NCBI GenBank assembly: GCA_949788275.1
Contig: OX460916.1
Span: 1,984,001 to 2,048,000 of the forward strand
Length of the DNA stretch: 64,000 nt
Source: Weeksellaceae bacterium
Lineage (GTDB): Bacteria; Bacteroidota; Bacteroidia; Flavobacteriales; Weeksellaceae
Direction of reading: 5' to 3'
Part shown: positions 54,001-63,636 of the stretch, piece after piece
Layout of the letters: each line of letters starts with the position of its first letter
How positions within the stretch are numbered: position 1 is the stretch's first letter
Translations under genes and position numbers: made by a program
Notes under the pieces: model-generated
Told to the model about the DNA's origin: nothing
The model's database searches: none
The model's input: the letters and a program-made list of their open reading frames with translations, nothing else

Positions 54001-54180
54001 GTTGGTGGTTGGATTTTAGTGGTTAGATTTTAGTAGTTAGATATTAGTAGTTAGATTTTAGGAATTAGATTTTAGTATTTAGATTATAGTGGTTGGATTA
54101 TAGTGGTTGGATATTAGTAGTTAGTATTTAGTAGTTAGGTTATAGTGATTAGCTTTTAGGAATTAGCAACTCGTCAGTTG
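54001..54180. repeat. degenerate TTAGATTTTAGTAGT tandem words
   Basis: About a dozen imperfect units of roughly 15 nt. The complement of this vocabulary appears in the flanks of family B repeats. Non-coding. Confidence 0.7.
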
Positions 54181-54224
54181 AATATGGAAAGAGCTAATGA
54201 TTCTTCCACAAACCGAATTTTATC

Positions 54225-54470
54225 TGAGATCTAAAGTCCAATACGCTATTTGCAAATCGTCTCATTTTCAAATTTTCAAATTCAAAACGCCTTCTATCTA
54301 AAATCGAACATCCAATGCGTATTGTCGCTATTTGCAAATCGTCTCATTTTCAAATTTTTCAAATTCAAAACGCCTTCTATCTAAAATCGAACATCCAATG
54401 CGTATTGTCGCTATTTGCAAATCGTCCCATTTTCAAATTTTTCAAATTCAAAACACCTCCTCTCCTGCCT
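54225..54470. repeat. 82-83 bp tandem repeat, about three copies
   Basis: CGCTATTTGCAAATCGTC recurs at 54244, 54326 and 54409, giving a period of 82-83 bp; units also share CATTTTCAAATTT and TCAAAACGCCTTCTATC. It runs up to the stop codon of the AraC gene. Units are contiguous with no unique spacers. Confidence 0.85.
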
Positions 54471-55284
54471 AAATCGTCATTTTTCCTACTTTTCGAAAGA
54501 GGGAGGGACTCATTCCGGTATGCGCTTTAAAGGAACGATTGAGATGACTGGCATCGGTATAGCCAAATTCATGCACAATTTCATTGATCTGCATTTTGGT
54601 ATACAGTAAACGCGAGGCCACCAAGCGCATGCGGTAGTTTTGCTTGTACTGTTGGAGGGTTTGGCCCACTTGACTTCGAAAATATTCACCGATATAGTAG
54701 GTCGAGAAATTAAAATACTGAGCCATTTTACGCGCCTTTAACTTATCGGGATAATGGATATTAAAATGAATATAATTCAGTAATTCGACGGCCGTTGAAA
54801 TTCCGGAAGGTTCGGTAGATGGAGGCACATAATGAATATTACGGGCAATAATAATCAATAATGAATTCAGCAGTTGTTGAATCACGGCTTGTTGATAATA
54901 ACTCGGATGTTCTTTTTCACGAATCATGGCATTTATCAATTCCCTAACTAAAGACTTATCTGCGGGGTGTTGAAGTATGGAAAGAGGAAGATGGGTGTAA
55001 TGGTGGTAGATAAAGGCTAGTCGTTGACTAAACTCTTTGTGGTGCTCTTGCACAAAACGCTGGTTAAAGCGTATAAAGTAGAAAGCGGTGGCTGTATGCG
55101 CCATAAATACATGGTGTTCTTTTGGAGCAATCATAAACAACTTATCGGGTTTGTATGAAAAATGGTGTTGATTCATACGATGTAAACCTTGACCCGAAAG
55201 CACAAAGACCAATTCAAAAAACACCTGCCTTCGCTTGGGGGGCTTATATTGCCCTGGCGAAATAGAGATTATTTCAAATAACAT
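54469..55284 (-). CDS. AraC-family transcriptional regulator
   Basis: 271 aa: N-terminal cupin-like sensor (about 1-110: QVFFELVFVLSGQGLHRMNQ) and a C-terminal double HTH (about 170-262: KARKMAQYFNFSTYYIGEYF, then FGYTDASHLNRSFKAHTGMS). Divergently oriented to a DoxX gene 116 bp away, which is its likely target. Ligand unknown. Confidence 0.9.
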   Translation of the reverse strand: MLFEIISISPGQYKPPKRRQVFFELVFVLSGQGLHRMNQHHFSYKPDKLFMIAPKEHHVFMAHTATAFYFIRFNQRFVQEHHKEFSQRLAFIYHHYTHLPLSILQHPADKSLVRELINAMIREKEHPSYYQQAVIQQLLNSLLIIIARNIHYVPPSTEPSGISTAVELLNYIHFNIHYPDKLKARKMAQYFNFSTYYIGEYFRSQVGQTLQQYKQNYRMRLVASRLLYTKMQINEIVHEFGYTDASHLNRSFKAHTGMSPSLFRKVGKMTI

Positions 55285-55400
55285 AGCTATACCGTTGTAT
55301 TACATACCTTTAAAAATACAAAAATCTCCCCAAACCATACAATTATATTAAAAAAAACTGTTGGAAATTTGATTATATACAAAACATAACACTATATGAT

Positions 55401-55826
55401 ATGGAAAAAATAGTTTATTTAATTCTTCGTCTCACTCTGGGTATTAGCGGTTTAATGCACGGGGTTGTTGCCTTACTCGATTTACGTCAATATACGGATA
55501 ACTTTGTCTTGCTCTTTGAGCAAACATTTCTTCCAAATGATTTTGTACTCGCATTTGGTTATGCACTGCCTTTCCTTGAATTTGTGATTGGATTATTTTT
55601 AATATTTGGTTTTTTCACAAGAAGAATTGCTATCATTGGTAGCTTCTTAATGCTACTCCTCCTCATCGGTAGCTCCATCATTAAAGATTGGGCGAGTTAT
55701 CCTTCTCAATTTTTACATATAGCATTTTACGGGCTTCTCATTCAATTTAGCGCATCCGATTTTTGTGCTATTGATAAGTTGATTAAGAAACCAAAAGTAG
55801 TAAATCACTCGGAAAGTGATGATTAA
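55401..55826 (+). CDS. DoxX-family membrane protein
   Basis: 141 aa with four membrane helices and the DoxX start pattern LRLTLGISGLMHGVVAL, plus LPFLEFVIGLFLIFGFFTRR. DoxX proteins have been tied to quinone/thiosulfate oxidation and to redox homeostasis; the role here is open. Probably regulated by the divergent AraC protein. Confidence 0.85.
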   Translation: MEKIVYLILRLTLGISGLMHGVVALLDLRQYTDNFVLLFEQTFLPNDFVLAFGYALPFLEFVIGLFLIFGFFTRRIAIIGSFLMLLLLIGSSIIKDWASYPSQFLHIAFYGLLIQFSASDFCAIDKLIKKPKVVNHSESDD

Positions 55827-55957
55827 TTTACTCAATTCTCCGTAGAACATCGAGGTTAGCTGAAGAATACCTTGTATGAAGCATCCTACGACACAAATGG
55901 CAAGATTACTTTAGTACGTCTGGTGTTCTACTTTTTTAACCATTACAGAGTACTAAA

Positions 55958-55984
55958 AAAGCTGCCCCGTTTAAGGGCAGCTTT
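55958..55984. terminator. bidirectional terminator between DoxX and Fe-S genes
   Basis: Perfect 10-bp stem AAAGCTGCCC / GGGCAGCTTT with a 7-nt loop and A/T tails. Confidence 0.88.
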
Positions 55985-56013
55985 GTTTTATAATGGTTAA
56001 TCACGGGTGATGA

Positions 56014-56802
56014 TTACAAGTCTTTCGCCTCCATAATCAGTTCGGCTAAATCTTTCACCACAACCGTAGATTCTTTTTCAAAATGCTTCACACCATCGGT
56101 CATCATGGTATTACAAAACGGGCAACCCGTTGCTATAATATCTGGCTGTTGACCCAATGCTTCTTCCGTACGTTCAATGTTAATCTCTTTGTCGCCTTTT
56201 TCAGCTTCTTTAAACATTTGAGCGCCACCAGCACCACAACATAACCCGCGTGTACGACAGCGTTTCATTTCCACCAACTCGGCATCTAACTTTTCGATTA
56301 AAGCTCTTGGTGCTTCATAAACGTCGTTTCCACGCCCTAAGTAACAAGGATCGTGAAAAGTGATTCGTCGCCCCTTGAACGTATTTCCTTCAATGGTTAA
56401 ACGCTCATCTTTTATTAATTGTTGTAGGTATTGCGAATGGTGTAAAACTTCATATTCGCCCCCAAGATTAGGGTATTCATTCTTTAGGGTATTAAAACAG
56501 TGTGGGCATGTCGTCACGATTTTCTTCACTTCGTAAGCGTTTAACACTTCGATATTCATCATGGCTTGCATCTGGAAAACGAATTCGTTCCCCGCACGTT
56601 TTGCTGGATCACCAGTACAGCTTTCCTCTGTACCCAAAACGGCATATTCAACACCTATATTATTTAATATTTTAACAAATGCTCTTGTTATTTTTTTTGC
56701 TCTGTCATCGAAACTTCCGGCACATCCAACCCAGAAAAGAACTTCTGGTTGTTTTCCTTCAGCCATGTATTGAGCCATTGTTTTAACGGTTAATGTTGAC
56801 AT
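56014..56802 (-). CDS. CCG-domain Fe-S oxidoreductase subunit (HdrB/GlpC-like)
   Basis: 262 aa with two cysteine-rich domains: CTGDPAKRAGNEF ... CPHCFNTLKNEYP and DPCYLGRGND ... RGLCCGAGGAQMF ... GCPFCNTMM, the ligands of non-cubane Fe-S clusters in heterodisulfide-reductase-like proteins. It follows the membrane Fe-S protein gene by 64 bp and the two form an electron-transfer pair typical of Bacteroidota. The physiological donor and acceptor are not known. Confidence 0.88.
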   Translation of the reverse strand: MSTLTVKTMAQYMAEGKQPEVLFWVGCAGSFDDRAKKITRAFVKILNNIGVEYAVLGTEESCTGDPAKRAGNEFVFQMQAMMNIEVLNAYEVKKIVTTCPHCFNTLKNEYPNLGGEYEVLHHSQYLQQLIKDERLTIEGNTFKGRRITFHDPCYLGRGNDVYEAPRALIEKLDAELVEMKRCRTRGLCCGAGGAQMFKEAEKGDKEINIERTEEALGQQPDIIATGCPFCNTMMTDGVKHFEKESTVVVKDLAELIMEAKDL

Positions 56803-56866
56803 ATGTTTCTATGGTCTTTGTTTACTACTTCGAAAAAAACAGAACGTCTTTCTCGGCTAATTTTTC

Positions 56867-58192
56867 TTAGTCGTTTACCCAATTTAAACGATCGGCATTG
56901 TTAAACTGCCATGGTGCTCCATTGTTTTCTACATTAGACATCATCGCGTTCAGCTCTTGTGGAGCAGCCGACTGTTCCATAACCAAGTAACGTCTTAAAT
57001 CGACAATAATTGATAGTGGATCTATGTTTACTGGACAAGCTTGTGTACAAGCATTGCACGAGGTACACGCCCATAACTCTTCTGGCGTAATATAGTCGTT
57101 GACCAACATTTTACCATCGTCTACAAAACTTCCATTTAAATCGATATTCGCACTCACCTCTTCCAGGCGATCACGGGTATCCATCATAATTTTACGGGGC
57201 GATAGTTTTTTACCCGTCGTATTGGCCGGACATTCGTCTGTACAACGACCACATTCCGTACACGTATAGGCGTTTAATAACTGAACCTGATTCAGGTCAA
57301 AAATATCTTTCGCACCAAATGTTTCAGGTTCACCTTCTGGTTCTGCAGGTGCAGCATAAGGATCGGCATTCGGATCCATCATTAAGCGCACTTCTTTGGT
57401 AACCGCAGCAGAATTGGTGGATGCTGCTTTAGGCTCTAATTTAGAAAACCACGTGTTGGGGAATGCTAAGATAATATGCAAGTGTTTTGAATAATACAGG
57501 TAATTCAAGAAAAAGAAAATACCGATAATGTGAAACCACCATGCACCACGCTCAACCATATAAACAGTTGATGTGCTAAGGTTTTCAAATAAAGGCGCTG
57601 TTAACCAACTAGAAATTGGAAACGAACCCACTTGCGTAAAATGAGCAGGATCTTTCACTTGAAGCACTTGATCGGCACCATTCATAATTAATAGAGCCGC
57701 CATAAAAGCCACTTCCATCATAAGAATATAATTGGCATCCGACTTGGGCCATCCTTTCATTTCTGATTTCCAGAAACGTTTAATTTTAACAATGTTTCGT
57801 CTTATCCAAAAGATAACACAGGAAACTAAAACCAAGAAGGCTAAGATTTCGAAAAAGCCAATCATGCCATTGTAGAAACCTCCTAAGAAACTAAGCACAC
57901 GATGCGTCCCAAAAAGACCATCGATGATAATTTCCAAGACTTCAACATTAATTAATAAGAAACCTACATAGACCAAAATATGCAGAAACCCGGCAACAGG
58001 TCTAACGGTCATTTTTCCTTGACCTAGAGCAACTTTGGCCATTGTTTTCCATCGCAAAGCGGGTTGATCATAACGATCTAAGTCTTTCCCTAATTTGATG
58101 TTACGAATGATTTTCTTTGCGTTACGCGCAAAAAACCAAAAGCTAAACACCATGATAAGGGCAAAAAACACATTAGGAATGTACTGTGTCAT
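56867..58192 (-). CDS. membrane Fe-S oxidoreductase with two 4Fe-4S motifs
   Basis: 441 aa. Membrane segments fill residues 1-265 (about five to six helices, in a cytochrome b/DsrM-like arrangement), followed by a soluble ferredoxin domain with CTECGRCTDECP and CTSCNACTQACP. Likely accepts or donates quinol electrons and passes them to the CCG-domain partner. Part of a conserved Flavobacteriia block with the MCE, amidase and lptD genes. Confidence 0.88.
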   Translation of the reverse strand: MTQYIPNVFFALIMVFSFWFFARNAKKIIRNIKLGKDLDRYDQPALRWKTMAKVALGQGKMTVRPVAGFLHILVYVGFLLINVEVLEIIIDGLFGTHRVLSFLGGFYNGMIGFFEILAFLVLVSCVIFWIRRNIVKIKRFWKSEMKGWPKSDANYILMMEVAFMAALLIMNGADQVLQVKDPAHFTQVGSFPISSWLTAPLFENLSTSTVYMVERGAWWFHIIGIFFFLNYLYYSKHLHIILAFPNTWFSKLEPKAASTNSAAVTKEVRLMMDPNADPYAAPAEPEGEPETFGAKDIFDLNQVQLLNAYTCTECGRCTDECPANTTGKKLSPRKIMMDTRDRLEEVSANIDLNGSFVDDGKMLVNDYITPEELWACTSCNACTQACPVNIDPLSIIVDLRRYLVMEQSAAPQELNAMMSNVENNGAPWQFNNADRLNWVND

Positions 58193-58234
58193 GGTTATTC
58201 ATGTTTTTGTGTGAGTTGATTATATAAGCTTTCG

Positions 58235-59209
58235 TTAGGGCTGAACAGGTTGTTTTTTTCCAAAAACAGAAATATTCACATAACGACTTGGATTTTTCTT
58301 TAAATCTTCAACTAAGGCATTCATATTTCCAATAGTTGCTTTTAAATCATTAGCAATATCGTCTTCTTTTGCTAATTTTCCTAATGATCCTTTTCCGTTA
58401 TTAATATCTTGCAAAAGGGTATTCAGGTTATTAGAGGCCATCTCAAAATTCTTGATGGTCTGATCCAATTGCAATGAATTCAAACGATCGGCGGTTTGGC
58501 CAAATTTTTCAACCGTTACTTTGGTCGAAGCTAAAGTTGCATTGGCATTTTTCAATGTCTGTTGCAATACTTGCTCGTTTGAAGCGATTAAATGGTTGGC
58601 ACTATTCGAGGTCCCTTCAATTGATTTGGCGGTACGATCGAACGAACTAACAGTTTGATTCAGGTTTTTTAACACATTTTTTAAATTCTGTTGATTCTCT
58701 GCATCCAACATATGATCAACGCTTGTCAACGTTTTATTCAAGGTTAATAAGACACTGTCGAGCTTGGCCTGAGTAGGATCTAATTTATCGGTTAATCCAG
58801 CCAACATTCCGGTGGCTAAACGACCCGGTAAATAGTCTCCACTTTGGGCTACATCTTTTCCATAATCCAACACTAATCGAATCTCTGGCCCCGACATAAT
58901 CCCGGGTTCATAAATTTCGGCGACCGTTTTCTTCGAGAATTGAACATCCTTTTGGATGGAGATCAACACTTCGAAATAAATGGGTTGGACATTGTCGATG
59001 ATTTTTATTTCTTCAACACGACCTACCCGTAAACCGTTTACAGAAACAGGTTTAGAAGGGGCCAATCCATTAACATTATCATATTTAACGGTAAAGACTC
59101 TTCCAGAGGTAAAAACGTTTTTTCCTTTTAAAAAATTAAATAAAACGAAGAAACTAACCAATGTAAGAATCGTTACTAATCCTATTTTGACTTCTTTTGA
59201 AATTTTCAC
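58235..59209 (-). CDS. MCE/MlaD-family lipid transport protein
   Basis: 324 aa: a single N-terminal membrane helix (GLVTILTLVSFFVLFNFL), an MCE domain (about 37-115: YDNVNGLAPSKPVSVNGLRV, GPEIRLVLDYG), then a long helical tail (140-300) expected to form a coiled tube. Such proteins bind phospholipid as the periplasmic part of Mla-type ABC systems; no permease or ATPase gene is present here. Confidence 0.9.
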   Translation of the reverse strand: MKISKEVKIGLVTILTLVSFFVLFNFLKGKNVFTSGRVFTVKYDNVNGLAPSKPVSVNGLRVGRVEEIKIIDNVQPIYFEVLISIQKDVQFSKKTVAEIYEPGIMSGPEIRLVLDYGKDVAQSGDYLPGRLATGMLAGLTDKLDPTQAKLDSVLLTLNKTLTSVDHMLDAENQQNLKNVLKNLNQTVSSFDRTAKSIEGTSNSANHLIASNEQVLQQTLKNANATLASTKVTVEKFGQTADRLNSLQLDQTIKNFEMASNNLNTLLQDINNGKGSLGKLAKEDDIANDLKATIGNMNALVEDLKKNPSRYVNISVFGKKQPVQP

Positions 59210-59261
59210 TTTGTATGATTTTAGGCAAAAATAAATATTATTTAACTAGAAACAGTCAATA

Positions 59262-60569
59262 TTACATTGGAACTTCACCATTGAAGGTAACGACAAATGC
59301 ATTTTTAAATCCTTTTGATTGGACTTGTTCTAGGGTTTTTTGTGCTTGTTGTAACGTTTTATCGGCTCCGAAATAGTACTTATGAATAGAACCTTCCTTT
59401 ACTCTCAATACATTAACTAGGCCATTGTACTTATCGTCTTTATCGCGGTAACGCTTGTTGGATGTCATAAATTGAATGCGATAATTCTTTCCACCTTCTA
59501 AACGTTTATTTAAATCGAACTCCACAATCTGGGAATTCGAAAATCCTTTGCGCTTGGCTACGGCCAATAATTCATCTGCTCGTGAGCGCATATCGGTATC
59601 CCCATAATAGTAAATATAATCATCCCCATCTTGCACGACTTCCAAATCGGTTAATCCCTTTAACTGAGGTGAACTTGGCGAATATTTAATGCGAGAAGTC
59701 AACACTTTTACCTTTAGTTTTTTGCCTTCTAACGGTTTTTCAACTTTCTTTTCAACCTTTGGTTTGTCTTCCTCGGCCACTACCCCGTTGCGACGGTCAT
59801 ATTCCTTTTTATAGGTTAGGAAAGCTTGATACAATGTTTCTGCTGTCGATTTTTTTCCTTCATCTGAAGCCAAATACGTCCCTTCATCTTGGTTTGAAAT
59901 AAATCCGATTTCCACTAACACAGATGGAGAGGCATTTCCTCTAAGTACGTGAAAATTGGCTTGTTTTACTCCGCGGCTATGACGTTTTTGAAAATTGACA
60001 AAGTTTTTTTCAACCAAATCAGCAAAACGAATACTTTGTTCTTTGTAAGCGGCATTCATAATCTCGAAAGCAATAACGGCTTCAGGATCATTGGGATTAA
60101 ATTTCTCGTAAATCTCACGGTCTTTCTCGAGGAAGATTACCGAGTTCTCACGTTTAGACACTTCATCCGTCTCATTTGAACGGTTTAAACCCATAACAAA
60201 TGTTTCTGTTCCATAAGCTGCTTTATTGGCTGCTGAATTGCAGTGAACGGAAACAAATAAATTGGCTTTGTTGTTATTCGAAATTCGGGTTCTTTCCCAT
60301 AATTCTAAAAAAACATCTGTTTTTCTAGTATAGACAACTTTAACATCGGGATTATTTTTCTCAATTAAGGCACCTAATTTTAAGGACACATCAAGGGTAA
60401 TGTTTTTCTCGTAATCCGCGACTCCTCTAGCCCCGATATCTTTTCCCCCGTGACCTGCATCAATCACGATCACGAAATTTTCTTTCTTTTGGGCAAATGA
60501 AAATGTCGAAAAAAGCATTAACAACGCAAAAAAAAGATACTTTTGTATGTTAATCATTTTTAAACTCAT
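59262..60569 (-). CDS. N-acetylmuramoyl-L-alanine amidase
   Basis: 435-aa exported amidase cutting the peptidoglycan stem peptide. Signal peptide ends near STFSFAQ. The Amidase_3 zinc domain carries IDAGHGGKDIGARG, LFVSVHCNSAANK and SVLVEIGFISNQDEG (His, Glu, His, Glu ligands). A SPOR-like C-terminal region (about 310-433, KGFSNSQIVEFD and KGFKNAFVVTFN) may direct it to septal glycan. Diverges from lptD with only 17 bp between starts; an ATG at 60557 is an alternative start. Confidence 0.9.
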   Translation of the reverse strand: MSLKMINIQKYLFFALLMLFSTFSFAQKKENFVIVIDAGHGGKDIGARGVADYEKNITLDVSLKLGALIEKNNPDVKVVYTRKTDVFLELWERTRISNNNKANLFVSVHCNSAANKAAYGTETFVMGLNRSNETDEVSKRENSVIFLEKDREIYEKFNPNDPEAVIAFEIMNAAYKEQSIRFADLVEKNFVNFQKRHSRGVKQANFHVLRGNASPSVLVEIGFISNQDEGTYLASDEGKKSTAETLYQAFLTYKKEYDRRNGVVAEEDKPKVEKKVEKPLEGKKLKVKVLTSRIKYSPSSPQLKGLTDLEVVQDGDDYIYYYGDTDMRSRADELLAVAKRKGFSNSQIVEFDLNKRLEGGKNYRIQFMTSNKRYRDKDDKYNGLVNVLRVKEGSIHKYYFGADKTLQQAQKTLEQVQSKGFKNAFVVTFNGEVPM

Positions 60570-60586
60570 ATTCTAGGATTGTTTTT

Positions 60587-63229
60587 TTGATTAATTTTGA
60601 CGCAATTTATAAAATTATATTTTCAAACTTGTTCACGAAAGCATATAAATCGATATTATTTTTCAGTCCAGTTTTGGTTTGCACCATTTCTTTTGGACAA
60701 ATCAGGCCGAATAATAACGCTAAAGATAAAACTGTTGTTACAGATTCTATCAAATTAGACACCATAATTCCTGTTAAGGAAAAATTAGAACACATCCTGG
60801 ATCACAAATCCGAGGATGAGATTCACGATCGCAAAAAGAAGATGACGTATTTGCTGCGAAAAGCAAATGTTGTTTACGGCGATATGACCATTGAAGCCGA
60901 TTACATTGAACTCAATTGGGAAACTGGCGATGTCTATGCGGAGGGAAAAAGAGATTCCATTGGTGTAATTACAGAACAGACCAAATTCACCCAAGGCCAA
61001 CAAGAAGTGTTTCAAGATGCATTTAAAGTAAACTTCAAAACAAAAATTGGCACAGGGTACAATGTTCGTATTACTGAAGACGAAGGCGTCATTGTAGCTG
61101 ATAAAGTAAAACGTCTCAATGATTCGGTGATGCTGTTGCATAAAGCGGATTACACGACAGACACCTACTTTAAAGAAGGCAAAACCAAAGATGCCGATTA
61201 CTATTTACGGGCGAATTCAGGCAAAATGATCGATAAGAACGACAAAAAAGTGCTTATTACTGGTCCAATACAGTTGATTGTTTACGATGTACCCACCCCC
61301 CTTGTTCTTCCTTTTTCCTATCTTCCTTTAGGGAGCAACCGATCGGCTGGTATTTTAATGCCGCGCCCCGGAGAGCGTTCAAGAGAAGGATTTTTCATTG
61401 AAGGAATTGGGTTCTATTACCCCATCGGAGAACATTTAGATATTAAACTTTCCACCGATATTTATACCAAGGGAAGTTGGTCTGTTAACGCAGCAACAGC
61501 TTACCGAAAGCGATACCGCTATTCGGGTAATTTTGAAGCCAATATTGAAAATAGAATCACAGGGATTAAAGGATTACCCTCTGGTCCAAACCAATACAAC
61601 AAGCGAAATTCTTATGGTATTCGTTGGTCACACACCCAAGATGTAAAAGCAAATCCGAGTTTACAATTCAATGCCAATGTCAATTTCACCAGTTCGAAAT
61701 ATTACCAAGAGTCGATACGAAACCAATACATCGCCGATCAAAGTGTTTTTAACAACAACATTAACTCTTCGATTACGTTAAATAAAACCTTTGAAAACTC
61801 GCCTTTTTCAGCATCGATGAGTATGTCGCATTCACAAAACTACCAAAGTGGTGAAATCAATGTAACTGCTCCACGTCTGAACGTCAATATGGCGCGAATT
61901 TATCCATTCGCTAAAAAAGGGACGCCTAAAAAAGGATTGTTGGAGAATATCGGGATGAACTATGCTTTTCAAACGGCGAATGAAATTCGAACCAATGACA
62001 CCGACTTTTTCACCGATAAAATGTGGAAAGACCAGTCTCGCCTTGGTGCTTCTCACCGCTTAACAATGGCCACAAGTATTACACTCGCCAATTATTTCCC
62101 GATTTCGATATCTTCCAACTACAATGAAATATGGACTGATAACGTGACCCGAAAGTCGTTTAATAATGTCAACAAAAAAGTAGAGACAGCCACCATAAAG
62201 GGATTTAACGCTTACCGTACATTTGATATATCAACATCGATATCCACTAGTATTTACGGGACATTTATCAACAAGAATAAGGAAGCTAAAATTCAAGGAA
62301 TTCGACATATAATTAGTCCAAATATTGGATTTAATTTTAATCCAAACTTCCAAGACCCGTCATGGAATTATTACAAATCCTATGAAGGAGCGAACCAAGA
62401 AGAAATCTGGTATTCTCAATATCAAAATGCACTATTTGGAACATCGATTCCACCACTAACGAACAATATGAGTTTTGGGTTTAGCAACAATTTAGAATTG
62501 AAGATAAAAGACGAAAAGGACCCCAAAGGCTATAAGAAGGTTAAGATTTTCGAATCCTTAAATATTAACTCTGGGTATAATTTCTCTGCAGAAAAATTTA
62601 AATTGTCACCGATTTCGATTAGTGGGATGACCAGCTTATTTGAAAGAAAAGTCAATATTCAATTTGGAGCATCCATTAATCCTTATAAAATTCAACGATA
62701 CATCAATGAGAGTGGAAGTGAAGTTTCTGAGTATATTGATGAAATCGGTAATTTCCAATTCACAAACATGACGATTGGAACAGGGTATACTTTCGATAAT
62801 AGCACTTTTGGTGGAAAGAAATTCGATGCCAAAAACTACACAAAACAAGGAACCGTTAGAGATGAGAATTTCTATTTCGATAAAGACAATTATGCGCACT
62901 ATGCGATTCCTTGGAGTCTAACAGCCAATTTGAGCTACACCTACTCAAAGGGAACAGAACGAATCGCTACCCACAACGGATCGATTAATTTTAGCGGGAA
63001 AATTTCTCCAACCCCCTACTGGGCTATATCGGTGAATTCAACCTACGATTTTGTAGAAAACGACTTTACCTATGTTCGCTTTGGTTTTGAGCGAGATTTA
63101 CGTAGTTTTAACTTATCATTCGGTTGGACTCCGATGGGACGATATAAGAGTTACGACTTCTTTATTGGAATTAAAGCTAATTTATTAAGCGACTTAAAAT
63201 ACCAAGACCGCTCACGCTTTCGATATTAA
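60587..63229 (+). CDS. lptD: LPS-assembly outer membrane protein LptD
   Basis: 880 aa. No ATG fits: the frame opens with TTG at 60587, while TTG at 60629 would give a cleaner signal peptide (FTKAYKSILFFSPVLVCTISF). The LptA-like OstA domain (about 95-250: MTIEADYIELNWETGDVYAE) is followed by a large beta-barrel. The family inserts LPS into the outer leaflet. Synteny with RidA downstream and the amidase upstream is usual for Flavobacteriia. The exact start is uncertain. Confidence 0.88.
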   Translation: MINFDAIYKIIFSNLFTKAYKSILFFSPVLVCTISFGQIRPNNNAKDKTVVTDSIKLDTIIPVKEKLEHILDHKSEDEIHDRKKKMTYLLRKANVVYGDMTIEADYIELNWETGDVYAEGKRDSIGVITEQTKFTQGQQEVFQDAFKVNFKTKIGTGYNVRITEDEGVIVADKVKRLNDSVMLLHKADYTTDTYFKEGKTKDADYYLRANSGKMIDKNDKKVLITGPIQLIVYDVPTPLVLPFSYLPLGSNRSAGILMPRPGERSREGFFIEGIGFYYPIGEHLDIKLSTDIYTKGSWSVNAATAYRKRYRYSGNFEANIENRITGIKGLPSGPNQYNKRNSYGIRWSHTQDVKANPSLQFNANVNFTSSKYYQESIRNQYIADQSVFNNNINSSITLNKTFENSPFSASMSMSHSQNYQSGEINVTAPRLNVNMARIYPFAKKGTPKKGLLENIGMNYAFQTANEIRTNDTDFFTDKMWKDQSRLGASHRLTMATSITLANYFPISISSNYNEIWTDNVTRKSFNNVNKKVETATIKGFNAYRTFDISTSISTSIYGTFINKNKEAKIQGIRHIISPNIGFNFNPNFQDPSWNYYKSYEGANQEEIWYSQYQNALFGTSIPPLTNNMSFGFSNNLELKIKDEKDPKGYKKVKIFESLNINSGYNFSAEKFKLSPISISGMTSLFERKVNIQFGASINPYKIQRYINESGSEVSEYIDEIGNFQFTNMTIGTGYTFDNSTFGGKKFDAKNYTKQGTVRDENFYFDKDNYAHYAIPWSLTANLSYTYSKGTERIATHNGSINFSGKISPTPYWAISVNSTYDFVENDFTYVRFGFERDLRSFNLSFGWTPMGRYKSYDFFIGIKANLLSDLKYQDRSRFRY

Positions 63230-63240
63230 AAAATAAAAAT

Positions 63241-63627
63241 ATGAAGAAAATAGTTATTCATACCCCTAATGCGCCAAAAGCAATAGGACCTTATTCACAA
63301 GGTATTAAATACAATGGCTTTTTATACACGTCAGGACAAATTCCTTTCGATGTAGAAAAGGACCAATTAATTACATCAGGTATCCAAGACGAAGTAACCC
63401 AAGTGATGAAAAATGTAGCGGCTATTTTAGAAGCGGGTGGATCATCCGTTGATCAAATTGTTAAAACAACCATTTTTTTGAAAGATTTAAACGATTTTAA
63501 CGCTGTAAACGAAATCTATGCCTCCTTCTTTAAAGACACGAATTATCCAGCAAGAGAATGTGTAGAAGTAGCCCGTTTACCGCGTGATGTCAACGTAGAA
63601 ATTTCCGTGATTGCGATAGCTGTATAA
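63241..63627 (+). CDS. ridA: RidA family reactive-intermediate deaminase
   Basis: 128 aa: APKAIGPYSQGIKYNGFLYT and SGQIP at the N-terminus, R in YPARECVEVARLP, and EISVIAIAV at the end. Hydrolyses reactive enamine/imine intermediates from amino-acid dehydratases. Starts 11 bp after lptD and is probably co-transcribed. Confidence 0.93.
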   Translation: MKKIVIHTPNAPKAIGPYSQGIKYNGFLYTSGQIPFDVEKDQLITSGIQDEVTQVMKNVAAILEAGGSSVDQIVKTTIFLKDLNDFNAVNEIYASFFKDTNYPARECVEVARLPRDVNVEISVIAIAV

Positions 63628-63636
63628 CACACACTT

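Noticed and set aside
54225-54470. Repeat array considered as a CRISPR
   Set aside because: Units of 82-83 bp are contiguous, have no unique spacers and no cas genes are near.
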